Source: Streptomyces sp. NRRL F-5123
Lineage (GTDB): Bacteria; Actinomycetota; Actinomycetes; Streptomycetales; Streptomycetaceae
Direction of reading: 5' to 3'
NCBI RefSeq assembly: GCF_000721495.1
Contig: NZ_JOHY01000036.1
Location: 1-64,000 of the forward strand
Length of the DNA stretch: 64,000 nt
Shown here: one piece after another, positions 8,246 to 16,755 of the stretch
Numbering within the stretch: position 1 is the first letter of the stretch
Layout of the letters: each line of letters opens with the position of its first letter
Notes under the pieces: model-generated
The model's database searches: none
Told to the model about the DNA's origin: nothing
Seen by the model: only the letters and a program-made list of their open reading frames with translations
Program-made: the position numbers and the translations under genes

Positions 8246-8590
8246 CTACTCGTCGTCGGCGTCCACGGCTGCAGCCCAGCGCCTGCTCCAGGCGTCCAGG
8301 GGGGCCAGCGCCCGGACCAGGTCGCGGCCGAGGGCGGTCAGGCGGTAACCCTCGTCGCCGAGCGCGACGAGCCGGGCGTCCGTCAGCTCGTTGAGCCGGG
8401 TGTTGAGAACGCTGGACGACATGTCCCCGCACCGTCGCTGGAGGTCCCGGAACCCGGCGGCCGACCTGCTCAGCTCCCACAGGATGCGCATGCTCCAACG
8501 GCGGCCGAGCAGATCGAGTGCCGCCATCACCGGACGGCCGGACTCCGATCCCCGGACTGGCTCACCGGGCTTCGGTGTACGCGCCGCCAT
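8246..8590 (-). CDS. HxlR family transcriptional regulator
   Basis: 114 aa from ATG 8590 (CAGGGAG 5 nt upstream); the longer open frame above it has no coding character. The signature GRRWSMRILWEL is followed by FRDLQRRCGDMSSSVLNTRLNELTDARLV and GYRLTALGRDLVRALAPLDAWSRRW, the winged helix and dimer helix of HxlR/MarR-like proteins. It is divergent from the carboxymuconolactone decarboxylase-like gene at 8733, which with its coupled GNAT gene is the likely target. Confidence 0.85.
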   Translation of the reverse strand: MAARTPKPGEPVRGSESGRPVMAALDLLGRRWSMRILWELSRSAAGFRDLQRRCGDMSSSVLNTRLNELTDARLVALGDEGYRLTALGRDLVRALAPLDAWSRRWAAAVDADDE

Positions 8591-8696
8591 GCCACTCCCT
8601 GGAGTTGGTTGCCGACCGCATCGTAAGGGAACGGGCGTCCGACCGGCGGGGTCGGTGCGACGTGCGCCCCCCGCGCCGCTCCTCCGAACGCAGTGC

Positions 8697-8725
8697 TTCC
8701 GTATGCGAAGCGCGGCGGGTAGCGT
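8697..8725 (+). promoter_or_regulatory. Candidate leaderless promoter of the CMD-family gene
   Basis: TTCCGT (8697-8702) and TAGCGT (8720-8725) are 17 bp apart. The predicted start point falls on the A of the ATG at 8733, where no Shine-Dalgarno is present. Confidence 0.4.
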
Positions 8726-8732
8726 TGCGTGT

Positions 8733-9323
8733 ATGCTGCGATTTTCGAAGCACGGAGGACCGCCGCGCCTCGCTCCCGTCGAACCTCCGTACGACTCCGA
8801 GACCACTGCGGCCCTGGAAATGCTGGGACCGCCGATCGCGCTGTTCCGGATCTTCGCTCGCCGGCCGGAACGGGCGCAGGGCATTCACGGGTGGGGGCGG
8901 TACTACCTCTCCCGGCAGTCGGCCTTGGGGCTGAGGCACCGTGAGCTGGTGATCGACCGCACCACCGTACGGTGCGGGGCCGAGTACGAGTGGGGCGTCC
9001 ATGTCGCGGTCTTCGCCGAGAAGGCGGGGTTCGACGCCGAGCAGATCCGTTCCCTCGTCGCCGGAGGCCCGGAGGACGGCTGCTGGAGTGATCCGGCCGA
9101 CCGCGCCGTGCTCAGGTCGGTGGACGCCCTGTGCGAGACGAACGACCTGTCCGACGACCAGTGGCAGGAGCTGACCGACGCGGTCGGCCAGGAAGCTACC
9201 GTGGACCTTCTGCTGCTCTGCGGCTGGTACCACGCGATCTCCTTTGCCGCGCGGGTCCTCCGGCTCCCGCCCGAACCCGGAACCCCGGCCTTCGACGACT
9301 GCACAAGGAGCACGACGACATGA
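8733..9323 (+). CDS. Carboxymuconolactone decarboxylase / AhpD-fold protein
   Basis: 196 aa. The AhpD-like helix pair is recognisable in LRHRELVIDRTTVRCGAEYEWGVHVAVFAEKAGF, followed by the long C-terminal half with LTDAVGQEATVDLLLLCGWYHAISFAARVL. The redox CxxC of true AhpD is absent; only one Cys (RCGAEYEW) is present, as in the many uncharacterised CMD proteins of actinobacteria with the same CGxxYEWxxH motif. Translation seems to begin at the transcript end. The stop overlaps the next start (ATGA), so the two are co-translated. Confidence 0.8.
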   Translation: MLRFSKHGGPPRLAPVEPPYDSETTAALEMLGPPIALFRIFARRPERAQGIHGWGRYYLSRQSALGLRHRELVIDRTTVRCGAEYEWGVHVAVFAEKAGFDAEQIRSLVAGGPEDGCWSDPADRAVLRSVDALCETNDLSDDQWQELTDAVGQEATVDLLLLCGWYHAISFAARVLRLPPEPGTPAFDDCTRSTTT

Positions 9324-9853
9324 CGGGCCACCACTTCCCCGCACCACCGACCGTGGTACGCCTCGCGACGTACTCGAGGACCGAGCTGGTCGAGATCCTC
9401 GGCGAGGGTGCCGATCCCTTCGGTGTCGCAGACGCCGGGTTGACATGGCTGCCCAAGAAAGACCACTTCGGTGTCAGGCACGAGGGCCGCCTCGTCGCGC
9501 ACGCCGGTCTGCTGCAACTCCCCCTGTCGATCGGCGGGGTCGGCACAGAGGTGGTGGGCCTCGGCGGGGTCGCTGTCGCTCCCGAGCTGCGAGGCCACGG
9601 ACTGGCACGGTCGGTCGTGTCGGCAGCCCTGGACCACGCACGGACGATAGGGCCCCGGTACGGACTTCTCTTCTGCCGGCCGCCCCTCGTCGCGCTCTAC
9701 GAGCGACTCGGCTGGCGAGCCCTTGAGCAGCACGTTCGCGTGGAACAGCCCGAGGGGTCCGTGATCATGCCGCTGCGGACCATGTGGACGCCGCTACGCG
9801 ACGACGCGGACTGGCCTGCCGGAGAGGTCCACCTGCTCTCACTCCCCATGTGA
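9320..9853 (+). CDS. GNAT family N-acetyltransferase
   Basis: 177 aa, translationally coupled to the CMD-family gene by a 4-bp ATGA overlap. The acetyl-CoA binding core is GLGGVAVAPELRGHGLARSVVSAALDHA, the V-x-P-x-x-R-G-x-G-x-A motif of GNAT enzymes, followed by FCRPPLVALYERLGW in the usual last strand-helix. Resembles aminoglycoside 2'-N-acetyltransferase-like GNATs in having a hydrophobic strand before the motif, but the substrate cannot be told. It closes the probable HxlR-controlled operon. Confidence 0.85.
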   Translation: MTGHHFPAPPTVVRLATYSRTELVEILGEGADPFGVADAGLTWLPKKDHFGVRHEGRLVAHAGLLQLPLSIGGVGTEVVGLGGVAVAPELRGHGLARSVVSAALDHARTIGPRYGLLFCRPPLVALYERLGWRALEQHVRVEQPEGSVIMPLRTMWTPLRDDADWPAGEVHLLSLPM

Positions 9854-9952
9854 CCGATCGCTCCGCTGAGTACCGCCCCGGGATGCGCACCACCGGGCCG
9901 GAGTCGGCGACCGTCCGCCGCTTCCGCTGCGCCCACCGACCCGCAGCTGCCG

Positions 9953-10741
9953 TCAGCCGGTGCCCGAGGCGGTGAGGAAGTCGAGCACCACGGGGGCGGC
10001 CACGCTGCGGAACTCCTCGAAGTAGGCGTGCCGTGCACCGTCGATGAGGTGCAGCCGGGCGGAGGGGATCCGGTGCGCCAGGAGCGGGGCGTTGGCCGTG
10101 GGGTTGAAGCGGTCGTCGCTGCCATGGACGACCAGCGTGGGCGCCTCGATCTCCGGCAGAGCCTGCCACGCGTCGTGGCGCCTGCTGGCGACGCGGTGGC
10201 GGCGGCGGGCAAAGGCGGGCATGTCCGGGTCGCCCAGCGTCCTGTACGGACCGGGATGATCGGCCCGCCACTGCGGCGTGTACATCAGGTCGAGGAGCGC
10301 GCGTCGGACCGCCGCCGGATCGGCGGCGGTCAGCGCGGCCTCCACCGACGGCTCGTGTGCCACGCTGCGGGGCCCGCCCGGTGACGTGCAGCCCAGCACC
10401 AAACGGCGGACACGGCCCGGGTGCCGGACCGCGACCCACTGGGCCACACGTCCGCCCATGGACGTGCCGTACACGTCCGCAGCGGCGATACCCGAGTCGT
10501 CCAGGACCGCGACGACGTCGTCGGCGAACATCTCGGTGCTGTACGGCCGGTCCGGCTTGTCGCTGTCGCCCGTCCCCCGGTAATCGAGTGTCACAGTGCT
10601 GTGCGTCGCGTGGAAGTCGTCGCGGACACCGTCCCACCAGTGGTGGCTGTTCGCCTGGCCCGCCAGCAGGACGAGCGCAGCCCCCTCGCCCCGGACCTGG
10701 TAGGCGATGCGCGTGCCGTCCGGGGCTGTCGCACGAGGCAT
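9953..10741 (-). CDS. Alpha/beta-fold hydrolase
   Basis: 262 aa from ATG 10741; a GTG 12 bp upstream (10753) is an alternative, but GGGGG is better spaced for the ATG. The fold is complete: oxyanion strand VLLAGQANSHHWW, nucleophile elbow YGTSMGGRVAQ, the acid in VHGSDDRFNP and the base in GARHAYFEEF. The DYRGTGDSDKP loop is typical of the haloperoxidase/pimeloyl-ester hydrolase-like subfamily. No signal peptide, so cytoplasmic. The direct neighbours give no hint about substrate. Confidence 0.88.
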   Translation of the reverse strand: MPRATAPDGTRIAYQVRGEGAALVLLAGQANSHHWWDGVRDDFHATHSTVTLDYRGTGDSDKPDRPYSTEMFADDVVAVLDDSGIAAADVYGTSMGGRVAQWVAVRHPGRVRRLVLGCTSPGGPRSVAHEPSVEAALTAADPAAVRRALLDLMYTPQWRADHPGPYRTLGDPDMPAFARRRHRVASRRHDAWQALPEIEAPTLVVHGSDDRFNPTANAPLLAHRIPSARLHLIDGARHAYFEEFRSVAAPVVLDFLTASGTG

Positions 10742-10933
10742 GAAGGAGTTCACCCCCGAAGACGAAGTGACGGAAGAGGCAGGCGCTCGACACGCCCGGC
10801 CGCTGCGGGGCCGGCCCGGCGCCGGCCAGCGTACCGAGGCCGGCTACGGCCGGGCCGGTCCCGCCCGTGACGACGTGAACCCCGGGTCGTTCCCGCAGGT
10901 CGGTTCGGCGGCGGAGCGAACTGCCGGTTCCGG

Positions 10934-11005
10934 TCCGGGCGGCGCGTCAGGCCGCGAGGCTCAGCGCGGTCCGGGCAGCGCGTCAGGCCGCGAGGCTCAG
11001 CGCGG
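10934..11005. repeat. Tandem duplication of a 36-bp unit over the MFS gene's 3' end
   Basis: 10934-10969 and 10970-11005 are direct copies with one mismatch. The second copy contains the last codons and stop of the MFS gene; the first carries a non-coding copy just past the stop. It is most simply a recent slippage or unequal-crossover event. Confidence 0.85.
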
Positions 11006-12170
11006 CCCGGCGTTCCACGCGCCCCCGCAGGGCCAGCGTGGCCGCCGCGGTCGCGGTGCCGGCCAGCAGCGCGGACCACCACAGGACGGCCGGGCCGACC
11101 GTGCTGTAGAGCGCCACGCCCGCCGTCAGGGCGGTGAACCGGGCCACCCCCCAGGTCCCCTGGAAGGCCCCCTGGTAGCGGCCGCGGGCGTCCGCCGGAG
11201 CCAGGTTGGCGACCAGGGCCGCGGCGATGCCGGCCACCGCGACCTCGCCGAGCGACCAGACCACCACGGACACCGCATAGCCGGTCACGCTGTCGGCGAC
11301 CCCGGTCAGCGCCACGCCCACGGCGATCAGCGCGCTGCCCGCCGCCTGGACCGGCAGCTGCGGCAGCCGGGCCAGCAGCGAGGTGGCGAGCGGCTGGAGC
11401 AGCACCACCAGGACCGCGTTGACGGCGGCCATCGCGCCGTAGACGGCGGGCGACAGGCCGGAGTCGTGGACGGCCAGGGGGAGCGCGACCTCGGTGAGGG
11501 AGTAGACGAACAACTGGACGCCGAAGAGCGAGAGCAGCGCGAGCAGCAGCCGGTCGCCCAGCACCACGCCGTACCCGGTGCCCGGGGCCACCTCGGCCGT
11601 GGGCTCGGGCCGGGTCTCGGGAATCGTGGCGGCGACGATGACGGCGAAGACGAGCAGGGTGGCCGCATCGACGGCGAACAGCAGCCAGTAGCCCTGCGCG
11701 GCGAGCACCCCGCCGAGCACGCCCGCGGCCGCGGTGCCGAGGTTGACGCCCCAGCCGAACAGCGCGTACGCCCGCTGCCGCCGCCGCGCGTCGACGGCAT
11801 CGGCCATCAGTGCGTACGCGGCCGGGGAGACGGTGGCGCCCGCTGCGCTCAGCAGCAGGGCGGCGGCCGCCATCGTGGCCACGCCCGGGGCAGCGAAGAG
11901 CAGGCCCTGGGCCGCCGCGGCGCCGGTCAGGCCGACCAGCATGGTGGCGCGGCGGCCGACCCGGTCGGCCAGCAGGCCGCCGAGCGCGGGCCCGATCAGA
12001 TTGCCCGCGCCCAGGGCGCCGAGCACATAGGTGGTCTCCGCGCCGGTCACGCCGCGAGCGGCGAGGAAGAAGACCAGGAACGGGGAGACCAGGTAGCCGA
12101 GCCGGTTGACGACGGTGCCGGCGAAGAGGGTCCAGACGACGGAGGGAAGGCCGCGGAAGGGGGTGAACAT
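10983..12170 (-). CDS. Major facilitator superfamily transporter
   Basis: 395 aa from ATG 12170. Twelve hydrophobic segments can be drawn. Cytoplasmic loop 2-3 has GGLLADRVGRRATM, the MFS signature G-x-L-a-D-r-x-G-R-R, and a similar motif follows TM8. The fold resembles drug-efflux members of the DHA1 group (YdhP/MdfA-like length), but the substrate is unknown. The 3' end is tandemly duplicated. It is divergent from the DUF5937/ArsR-type regulator at 12283, which is the likely controller, an arrangement typical of self-resistance or efflux pairs. Confidence 0.85.
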   Translation of the reverse strand: MFTPFRGLPSVVWTLFAGTVVNRLGYLVSPFLVFFLAARGVTGAETTYVLGALGAGNLIGPALGGLLADRVGRRATMLVGLTGAAAAQGLLFAAPGVATMAAAALLLSAAGATVSPAAYALMADAVDARRRQRAYALFGWGVNLGTAAAGVLGGVLAAQGYWLLFAVDAATLLVFAVIVAATIPETRPEPTAEVAPGTGYGVVLGDRLLLALLSLFGVQLFVYSLTEVALPLAVHDSGLSPAVYGAMAAVNAVLVVLLQPLATSLLARLPQLPVQAAGSALIAVGVALTGVADSVTGYAVSVVVWSLGEVAVAGIAAALVANLAPADARGRYQGAFQGTWGVARFTALTAGVALYSTVGPAVLWWSALLAGTATAAATLALRGRVERRAALSLAA

Positions 12171-12282
12171 GCGAGCAGCTTGCGACCAGGTCACCCCGGG
12201 CGGCCATTGATTAAGATAGGGCTGAATCCACGGCTCGTGAACCAGGCGGCGAGCCACCCGGAACGCACCAGGGGCGCAGCGT

Positions 12283-13275
12283 ATGAAGGCCGAACTCAGC
12301 TTCTCCGCAGCCGACATGGCCCAGACCCGGTTCGCCGTCTCACCCATGTGGGAGGTGGTCACCAGCTACCGGCTGCTGCGCTCGGAGCAGGAGCAGCCAC
12401 TGCACCGGCGGTGGACGGCGCAGGTCCGGCCGCGCCTGGCGGAGGCGGGGCTCGACCGCGGCTGGCTGGCCACGGTGATCCCCGCCGACGGCTATCTCGC
12501 GGACTTCCTGAACCCGACCCCCGCCGACCCCTTCCCCACGCTCACCGACGAGCTGGCGGCGATCCGGCGGACACCGGCCGACCGTGTGCACGTCGAGCTG
12601 GACATGCTGGCCGCGGAGCAGGACCTGTCCCGCTCCGCGCGCGTCCGCCTGCTGCGGCAGGCGCCCGAGGCGGCCCTGGACAAGATCACCGAAGAGGTGG
12701 CGGCCTACTGGGAACTGGCCCTGGCGCCCTACTGGGACCGCATCCGCCGGCTGCTGGAGGCCGACGTCTTCCACCGCGCCCGGCAGGTCGCCGAGTACGG
12801 CGCCGGCCGGGTCCTGGGCGATCTGCACGAATCCGTCACCTGGGACGCCGGGACGCTGCACCTGGTACGGCGCCACTGCTCGCTCACCCGCACCGAGACC
12901 GGCTCCGGCCTGCTGCTGGTCCCCTCGGCGTTCGCCTGGCCGCGCGTCCTCACCCGGTCGGTGCCGCCGGACCCGCCGCAGCTTGCCTACCCCGCCCGCG
13001 GCATCGGGACCCTGTGGGAGCCCCGCCCCACCGGATCCACCGAGGCCGTCGCCGCCGTCCTCGGCCGCTCCCGCACCCAGCTGCTGGCCGAGCTGGACAC
13101 CCCCGCCTCCACCACCGAACTGGCCCACCGCTGCGGCCTGTCGGCCCCGGGCGCCTCCCAGCACCTGACCGCCCTCCGCGACGCCGGCCTGGTCACCGCC
13201 CACCGCGCGGGCCGCTCCGTCCTCTACGCCCGCACCACCGTGGCCGACGCCCTCCTGTCACCACCCACCGGCTGA
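12283..13275 (+). CDS. DUF5937 / ArsR-type winged-helix regulator
   Basis: 330 aa. The N-terminal two-thirds starts MKAELSFSAADMAQTRFAVSP and corresponds to the DUF5937 region common in actinobacterial regulators. The C-terminus is an ArsR-like winged helix: TTELAHRCGLSAPGASQHLTALRDAGLVTAHRAGRSVLYART. No metal-binding ELCVCDL motif is seen, so metal sensing is unlikely; the N-terminal domain probably binds a small molecule. It is divergent from the MFS exporter with a 112-bp shared control region containing an AT-rich GATTAAGATA stretch. Confidence 0.85.
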   Translation: MKAELSFSAADMAQTRFAVSPMWEVVTSYRLLRSEQEQPLHRRWTAQVRPRLAEAGLDRGWLATVIPADGYLADFLNPTPADPFPTLTDELAAIRRTPADRVHVELDMLAAEQDLSRSARVRLLRQAPEAALDKITEEVAAYWELALAPYWDRIRRLLEADVFHRARQVAEYGAGRVLGDLHESVTWDAGTLHLVRRHCSLTRTETGSGLLLVPSAFAWPRVLTRSVPPDPPQLAYPARGIGTLWEPRPTGSTEAVAAVLGRSRTQLLAELDTPASTTELAHRCGLSAPGASQHLTALRDAGLVTAHRAGRSVLYARTTVADALLSPPTG

Positions 13276-13380
13276 GACCGCACCCGCCGCCCCCGAGGAC
13301 ACCACCGCCTGACGCCGGCCCGCACCGGCCCCTTCCGGGGCAGCGAAACCACGGGACGAAACGAGGGCCGGTAACAGGGA

Positions 13381-13411
13381 GTTGACGACAGCGACCGACA
13401 GGCGCGTCAAC
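13381..13411. promoter_or_regulatory. Inverted repeat upstream of the LuxR-type gene
   Basis: GTTGACG (13381-13387) and CGTCAAC (13405-13411) are perfect 7-bp arms with a 17-bp spacer. TATCCT, a possible -10, lies at 13421-13426. The dyad is placed where a repressor or activator of the LAL gene would bind. Confidence 0.4.
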
Positions 13412-13461
13412 CAGGCGACATATCCTCCTGCTTGATGATCGGCAAGGAGCGAGGGGCCGCC

Positions 13462-16437
13462 ATGGAGGTATCCGAACCGGACGGCAGCGGCGCGCCGGCG
13501 GTCGTGCACGCTCCGGAATTCGTGGGCCGGACCCGGGAGTTCGCCGAGCTCGCCCGGGCCCTTGCCGCGCCGCCCGCGGCGGTGTGGATCGAGGGCGAGG
13601 CCGGGATCGGCAAGAGCAGGCTGCTGCGCGAGTACGTGACCGGGGCGGCCGAAGGAGCCGGGCGGGTACTGGTCGCGCGCTGCCCGCCACTGCACCACCC
13701 GCAGACCCTTGGCCCGCTGGTCGACGCGGTGCGGCAGGCCGTCGAGACGGTGGCGGGGCTGCCGCTGAGCCCGCTGGCGGGGGCGCTGCGGCCGCTGTTC
13801 CCCGAGTGGTCCGGCGACCTGCCGGCGGCGCCCGGCCCGGCCGAGGACGCGACGGCGGTCCGGCACCGGGTGTTCCGGGCGCTGGCCGAGCTGCTGGGCA
13901 GGCTGGACGTGGCCGTGCTCGCCGTGGAGGACGTCCACTGGGCGGACGAGGCGACGCTGGAGTTCCTGCTCTTCCTGGCCTCGGGGGTGCCGCAGCCGGT
14001 GGGCCTGGTGGTGACGTGCCGTCCGGAGGACGTGGCGGGCGGTTCGCTGCTGCGGCGGCTCGCCACCCGGCTCGCCGCCGACTCGTCCTCGGCGGCAGGG
14101 CGGCTGCGGCTGCCCCTCGGGCCGCTGGACGTGGCGGCGACGGCGCGGCTGATGTCGTCGATGCTGGCCGGCGAGCACGTCTCCGACAGGCTCGCCGGGT
14201 TCGTCCACCAGCGCACCGAGGGTGTGCCGCTGGCGGTCGAGGGCGCGGTGCGGCTGATGGCCGACCGGGCGGACCTGCGGCCGGGCGCCGCCGGCTGGGG
14301 GCGCAACCGGTTCGACGAGATCGGCGTGCCGGCGACCGTCCGCGACATGGTGCTGGAGCGGCTGGGCCGGCTCGGCCGGGACGGGCGGGCCGTGCTCCAG
14401 GCCGCGGCGGTGCTGGGCCGGCCCGCCGACGAGGCGACCGTCCGCGCCGTGGCGGACCTGGCGGCCGTCCGCGCCCAGGCGGGCCTGGCCGAGGCCCTGG
14501 ACCGCGGCCTGCTCGACGACGACGGCTGGGGCCAGGTGGCCTTCCGGCACGCGCTGGCCCGCCAGGCGGTGTACGACGCGATACCGCCGTCCCGCCGCCG
14601 GGCTCTGCACCGGCGGGCGGGACGGACGCTGGAGGCGCTGGTCCCGCCGCCCGTGGGGGAGCTGGCCGACCACTTCCGCGTGGCCGGCGAGCGGGCCGAC
14701 TGGTGCCGGTACGCCGAGTGGGCCGCCGACCTGGCGCTCGCCTCGGGCGACGAGACGACCGCGGGCACCCTGCTGCACGACCTGGCCGTCAACGCGGGCC
14801 TCCCCCCTGCCTCGATGGCCCGGCTGATCAGGAAGTTCCCCTTCGCGTCCTTCGCGGGGCCGGCCCGGTTCCGGGAGCTGGTGCCGCCGCTGCGCGCCGC
14901 CCTGGCCGCCGGTGTGCGCGACCCCGGCCAGGAGGCCGACATCCGCGTCCAGCTCGGCAACGTGCTGCTTTTCATGGGCGAGGACGACGCGGGCCGCGCC
15001 GAGCTGAAACGCGCGATCCCGCACCTGGGCCACGATCCGGCCGAGGCCGCGCGGGCGATGATGCGCCTGGGCTGGCCGCGCAGCAGCAGCTGGCCCGTCC
15101 CGGCCCATCTGCGGTGGCTGGAGCGGGCCGCCGAGCTGGAGGTGCCGTCGATGACGGCCGCCGACCGGATCGGCTTCGCCGCGGACCAGGCCACGGCCCG
15201 GCTGATGCTGGGCGAGACGGACGGGTGGGAGCTGGTGGCGCGGATCCCCGAGGCCGCCGCCGCCCCGGCGGAGTGGCAGCAGATCGCCCGCGCCAACGTG
15301 AACATCGGCGACATGGCGATGCTGTGGGGCCGTTACGCCGTCGCCGCGCAGCGGCTCGACACGGCCCTCGCCCTGGCCGACCGCCGCCGGTACCGGCGCT
15401 ACGCGTCCGTCGCCGTGGTGACCCGGACCCATCTGGACTGGCTCACCGGCGCCTGGGACGGCCTGGCCGAACGCGCCGCCGCGCTGGCCGGGTCCGAGGA
15501 CATCCTCCCGCTGGCCCGGCTGGAACTGCTGCTCGTCGTCGGGCAGTTGCAGGCCGCGGCGGGCGCGTACGGACCGGCCGCCGAGCAGTTGCGGCCCGTG
15601 CTGGAGGGCGAGGTGGGCAGCGGGGCGCTGGCGGACTCGATGGAGCCCGCCGCGGCGCTGGCCCGGCTGGCGCTGGCCGCCGGCCGGATCGAGGAGGCGC
15701 TGGAGATCACCGAGGAGCCGGCCGCCCTCATCGCCCGCAAACGCACCTGGGTCTGGGCCTCGGACCTCGGCCCGGCGCGGGTGGCCGCGCTGACCGCCGC
15801 CGGCCGCGTCGAGGAGGCCGCGAAGCTGACCGCGGCCTTCGCCCGCGGGCTGCGCGGCCGGGACGCCCCCGGGCCGCGCGCGGGGCTGGCCGCCTGCCGG
15901 GCCGTCCTCGCCGAGGCGCGCGGCGAACACGCCTCGGCTGCCCGGCTGTTCGCCCGCGCTGCCGCGGCCTGGCAGGCCCTCCCCCGACCCTACGAGGCGC
16001 TGCTGGCCCAGGAGCGGCAGGCCGGCTGCCAGCTCGCCGCGGGGAAGCGGGAGGCGGCGCTGTCCCTGCTGGCCGACGTGCGGGAACGGCTGATCGCGCT
16101 GGGCGCCCTGGGGGACGCCGACCGGGTGGTGGCCCGGCTGCGCGAGCACGGCGTCGCGGCGAAGCGTCCCCAGCGCGGCGGCCGGCGCGCCCACGGCAAC
16201 CGGTTGTCGCCGCGCGAACTGGACGTCACCCGCCTGGTGGCCACCGGACGCAGCAACCGGCAGATCGCCGAGGCGCTGTTCCTGTCCCCGAAGACGGTGG
16301 CCCAGCACCTGAGTTCGGCGATGCGCAAGCTCGGCGTCTCCTCGCGCACGGCCCTCGCGGTGCTCGCCACCGGCACGGAGTTCCCGCAGCGGGACGTACC
16401 GGACCGGCCGTCCGGCGGCGTGGCCAAAAATAGGTGA
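13462..16437 (+). CDS. LAL-type LuxR family transcriptional regulator (AAA ATPase)
   Basis: 991 aa from ATG 13462, chosen because GAGGGG lies 7 nt upstream; in-frame ATG 13435 and TTG 13432 lack a ribosome site. Residues about 16-200 are the AAA domain: FVGRTREFAEL, Walker A GEAGIGKS and Walker B VLAVEDVHWADEA. A long helical, TPR-like middle follows. The C-terminal 65 residues are a LuxR helix-turn-helix: LSPRELDVTRLVATGRSNRQIAEALFLSPKTVAQHLSSAMRKLGVSSR. LAL regulators usually activate pathway genes, but no biosynthetic cluster adjoins. The next genes downstream encode secreted proteins with a protease, possible targets by position only. Confidence 0.92.
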   Translation: MEVSEPDGSGAPAVVHAPEFVGRTREFAELARALAAPPAAVWIEGEAGIGKSRLLREYVTGAAEGAGRVLVARCPPLHHPQTLGPLVDAVRQAVETVAGLPLSPLAGALRPLFPEWSGDLPAAPGPAEDATAVRHRVFRALAELLGRLDVAVLAVEDVHWADEATLEFLLFLASGVPQPVGLVVTCRPEDVAGGSLLRRLATRLAADSSSAAGRLRLPLGPLDVAATARLMSSMLAGEHVSDRLAGFVHQRTEGVPLAVEGAVRLMADRADLRPGAAGWGRNRFDEIGVPATVRDMVLERLGRLGRDGRAVLQAAAVLGRPADEATVRAVADLAAVRAQAGLAEALDRGLLDDDGWGQVAFRHALARQAVYDAIPPSRRRALHRRAGRTLEALVPPPVGELADHFRVAGERADWCRYAEWAADLALASGDETTAGTLLHDLAVNAGLPPASMARLIRKFPFASFAGPARFRELVPPLRAALAAGVRDPGQEADIRVQLGNVLLFMGEDDAGRAELKRAIPHLGHDPAEAARAMMRLGWPRSSSWPVPAHLRWLERAAELEVPSMTAADRIGFAADQATARLMLGETDGWELVARIPEAAAAPAEWQQIARANVNIGDMAMLWGRYAVAAQRLDTALALADRRRYRRYASVAVVTRTHLDWLTGAWDGLAERAAALAGSEDILPLARLELLLVVGQLQAAAGAYGPAAEQLRPVLEGEVGSGALADSMEPAAALARLALAAGRIEEALEITEEPAALIARKRTWVWASDLGPARVAALTAAGRVEEAAKLTAAFARGLRGRDAPGPRAGLAACRAVLAEARGEHASAARLFARAAAAWQALPRPYEALLAQERQAGCQLAAGKREAALSLLADVRERLIALGALGDADRVVARLREHGVAAKRPQRGGRRAHGNRLSPRELDVTRLVATGRSNRQIAEALFLSPKTVAQHLSSAMRKLGVSSRTALAVLATGTEFPQRDVPDRPSGGVAKNR

Positions 16438-16755
16438 TCTGCCGGATGCCCGGCCGCGTCCTGCGGGGCCAGAGTTACCGGACAGGCGCCTCACAGGCCG
16501 GCGGGAACGGGCGGGGCGCGTCACGACGACGGCGTCATGGGGACCGTTCCTGATCCCGTCCGAGCCCGCCGCAAGGCACTCAGGATCCCCGGCCCGCCCG
16601 GGCCGAGGCGCAGGGCCCGCCAACGGGCCGGCGCCCCGCGGCACTTCGGCCCCGCGGGCCGTCCCCGGACCGCCCCGACCCGGCGGAATCCGTACCGCAC
16701 GCTCCCGGCGACGCAGCCGGAACCGGATGTCCCCTGCACAAGGAGAAGTCGACAG
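16438..16755. other. 318-bp gap before the secreted-protein gene
   Basis: Contains no supportable gene; the open frame continuing from the secreted protein upstream to 16537 is Arg/Pro-rich and precedes a clear ribosome site, so it is untranslated leader or promoter DNA. I saw no clear terminator or operator. Confidence 0.6.

Noticed and set aside
13258..16644. 1128-aa minus-strand open frame opposite the LuxR gene
   Set aside because: It is a G+C-driven shadow; the plus strand encodes a well-formed AAA plus LuxR protein over the same DNA.
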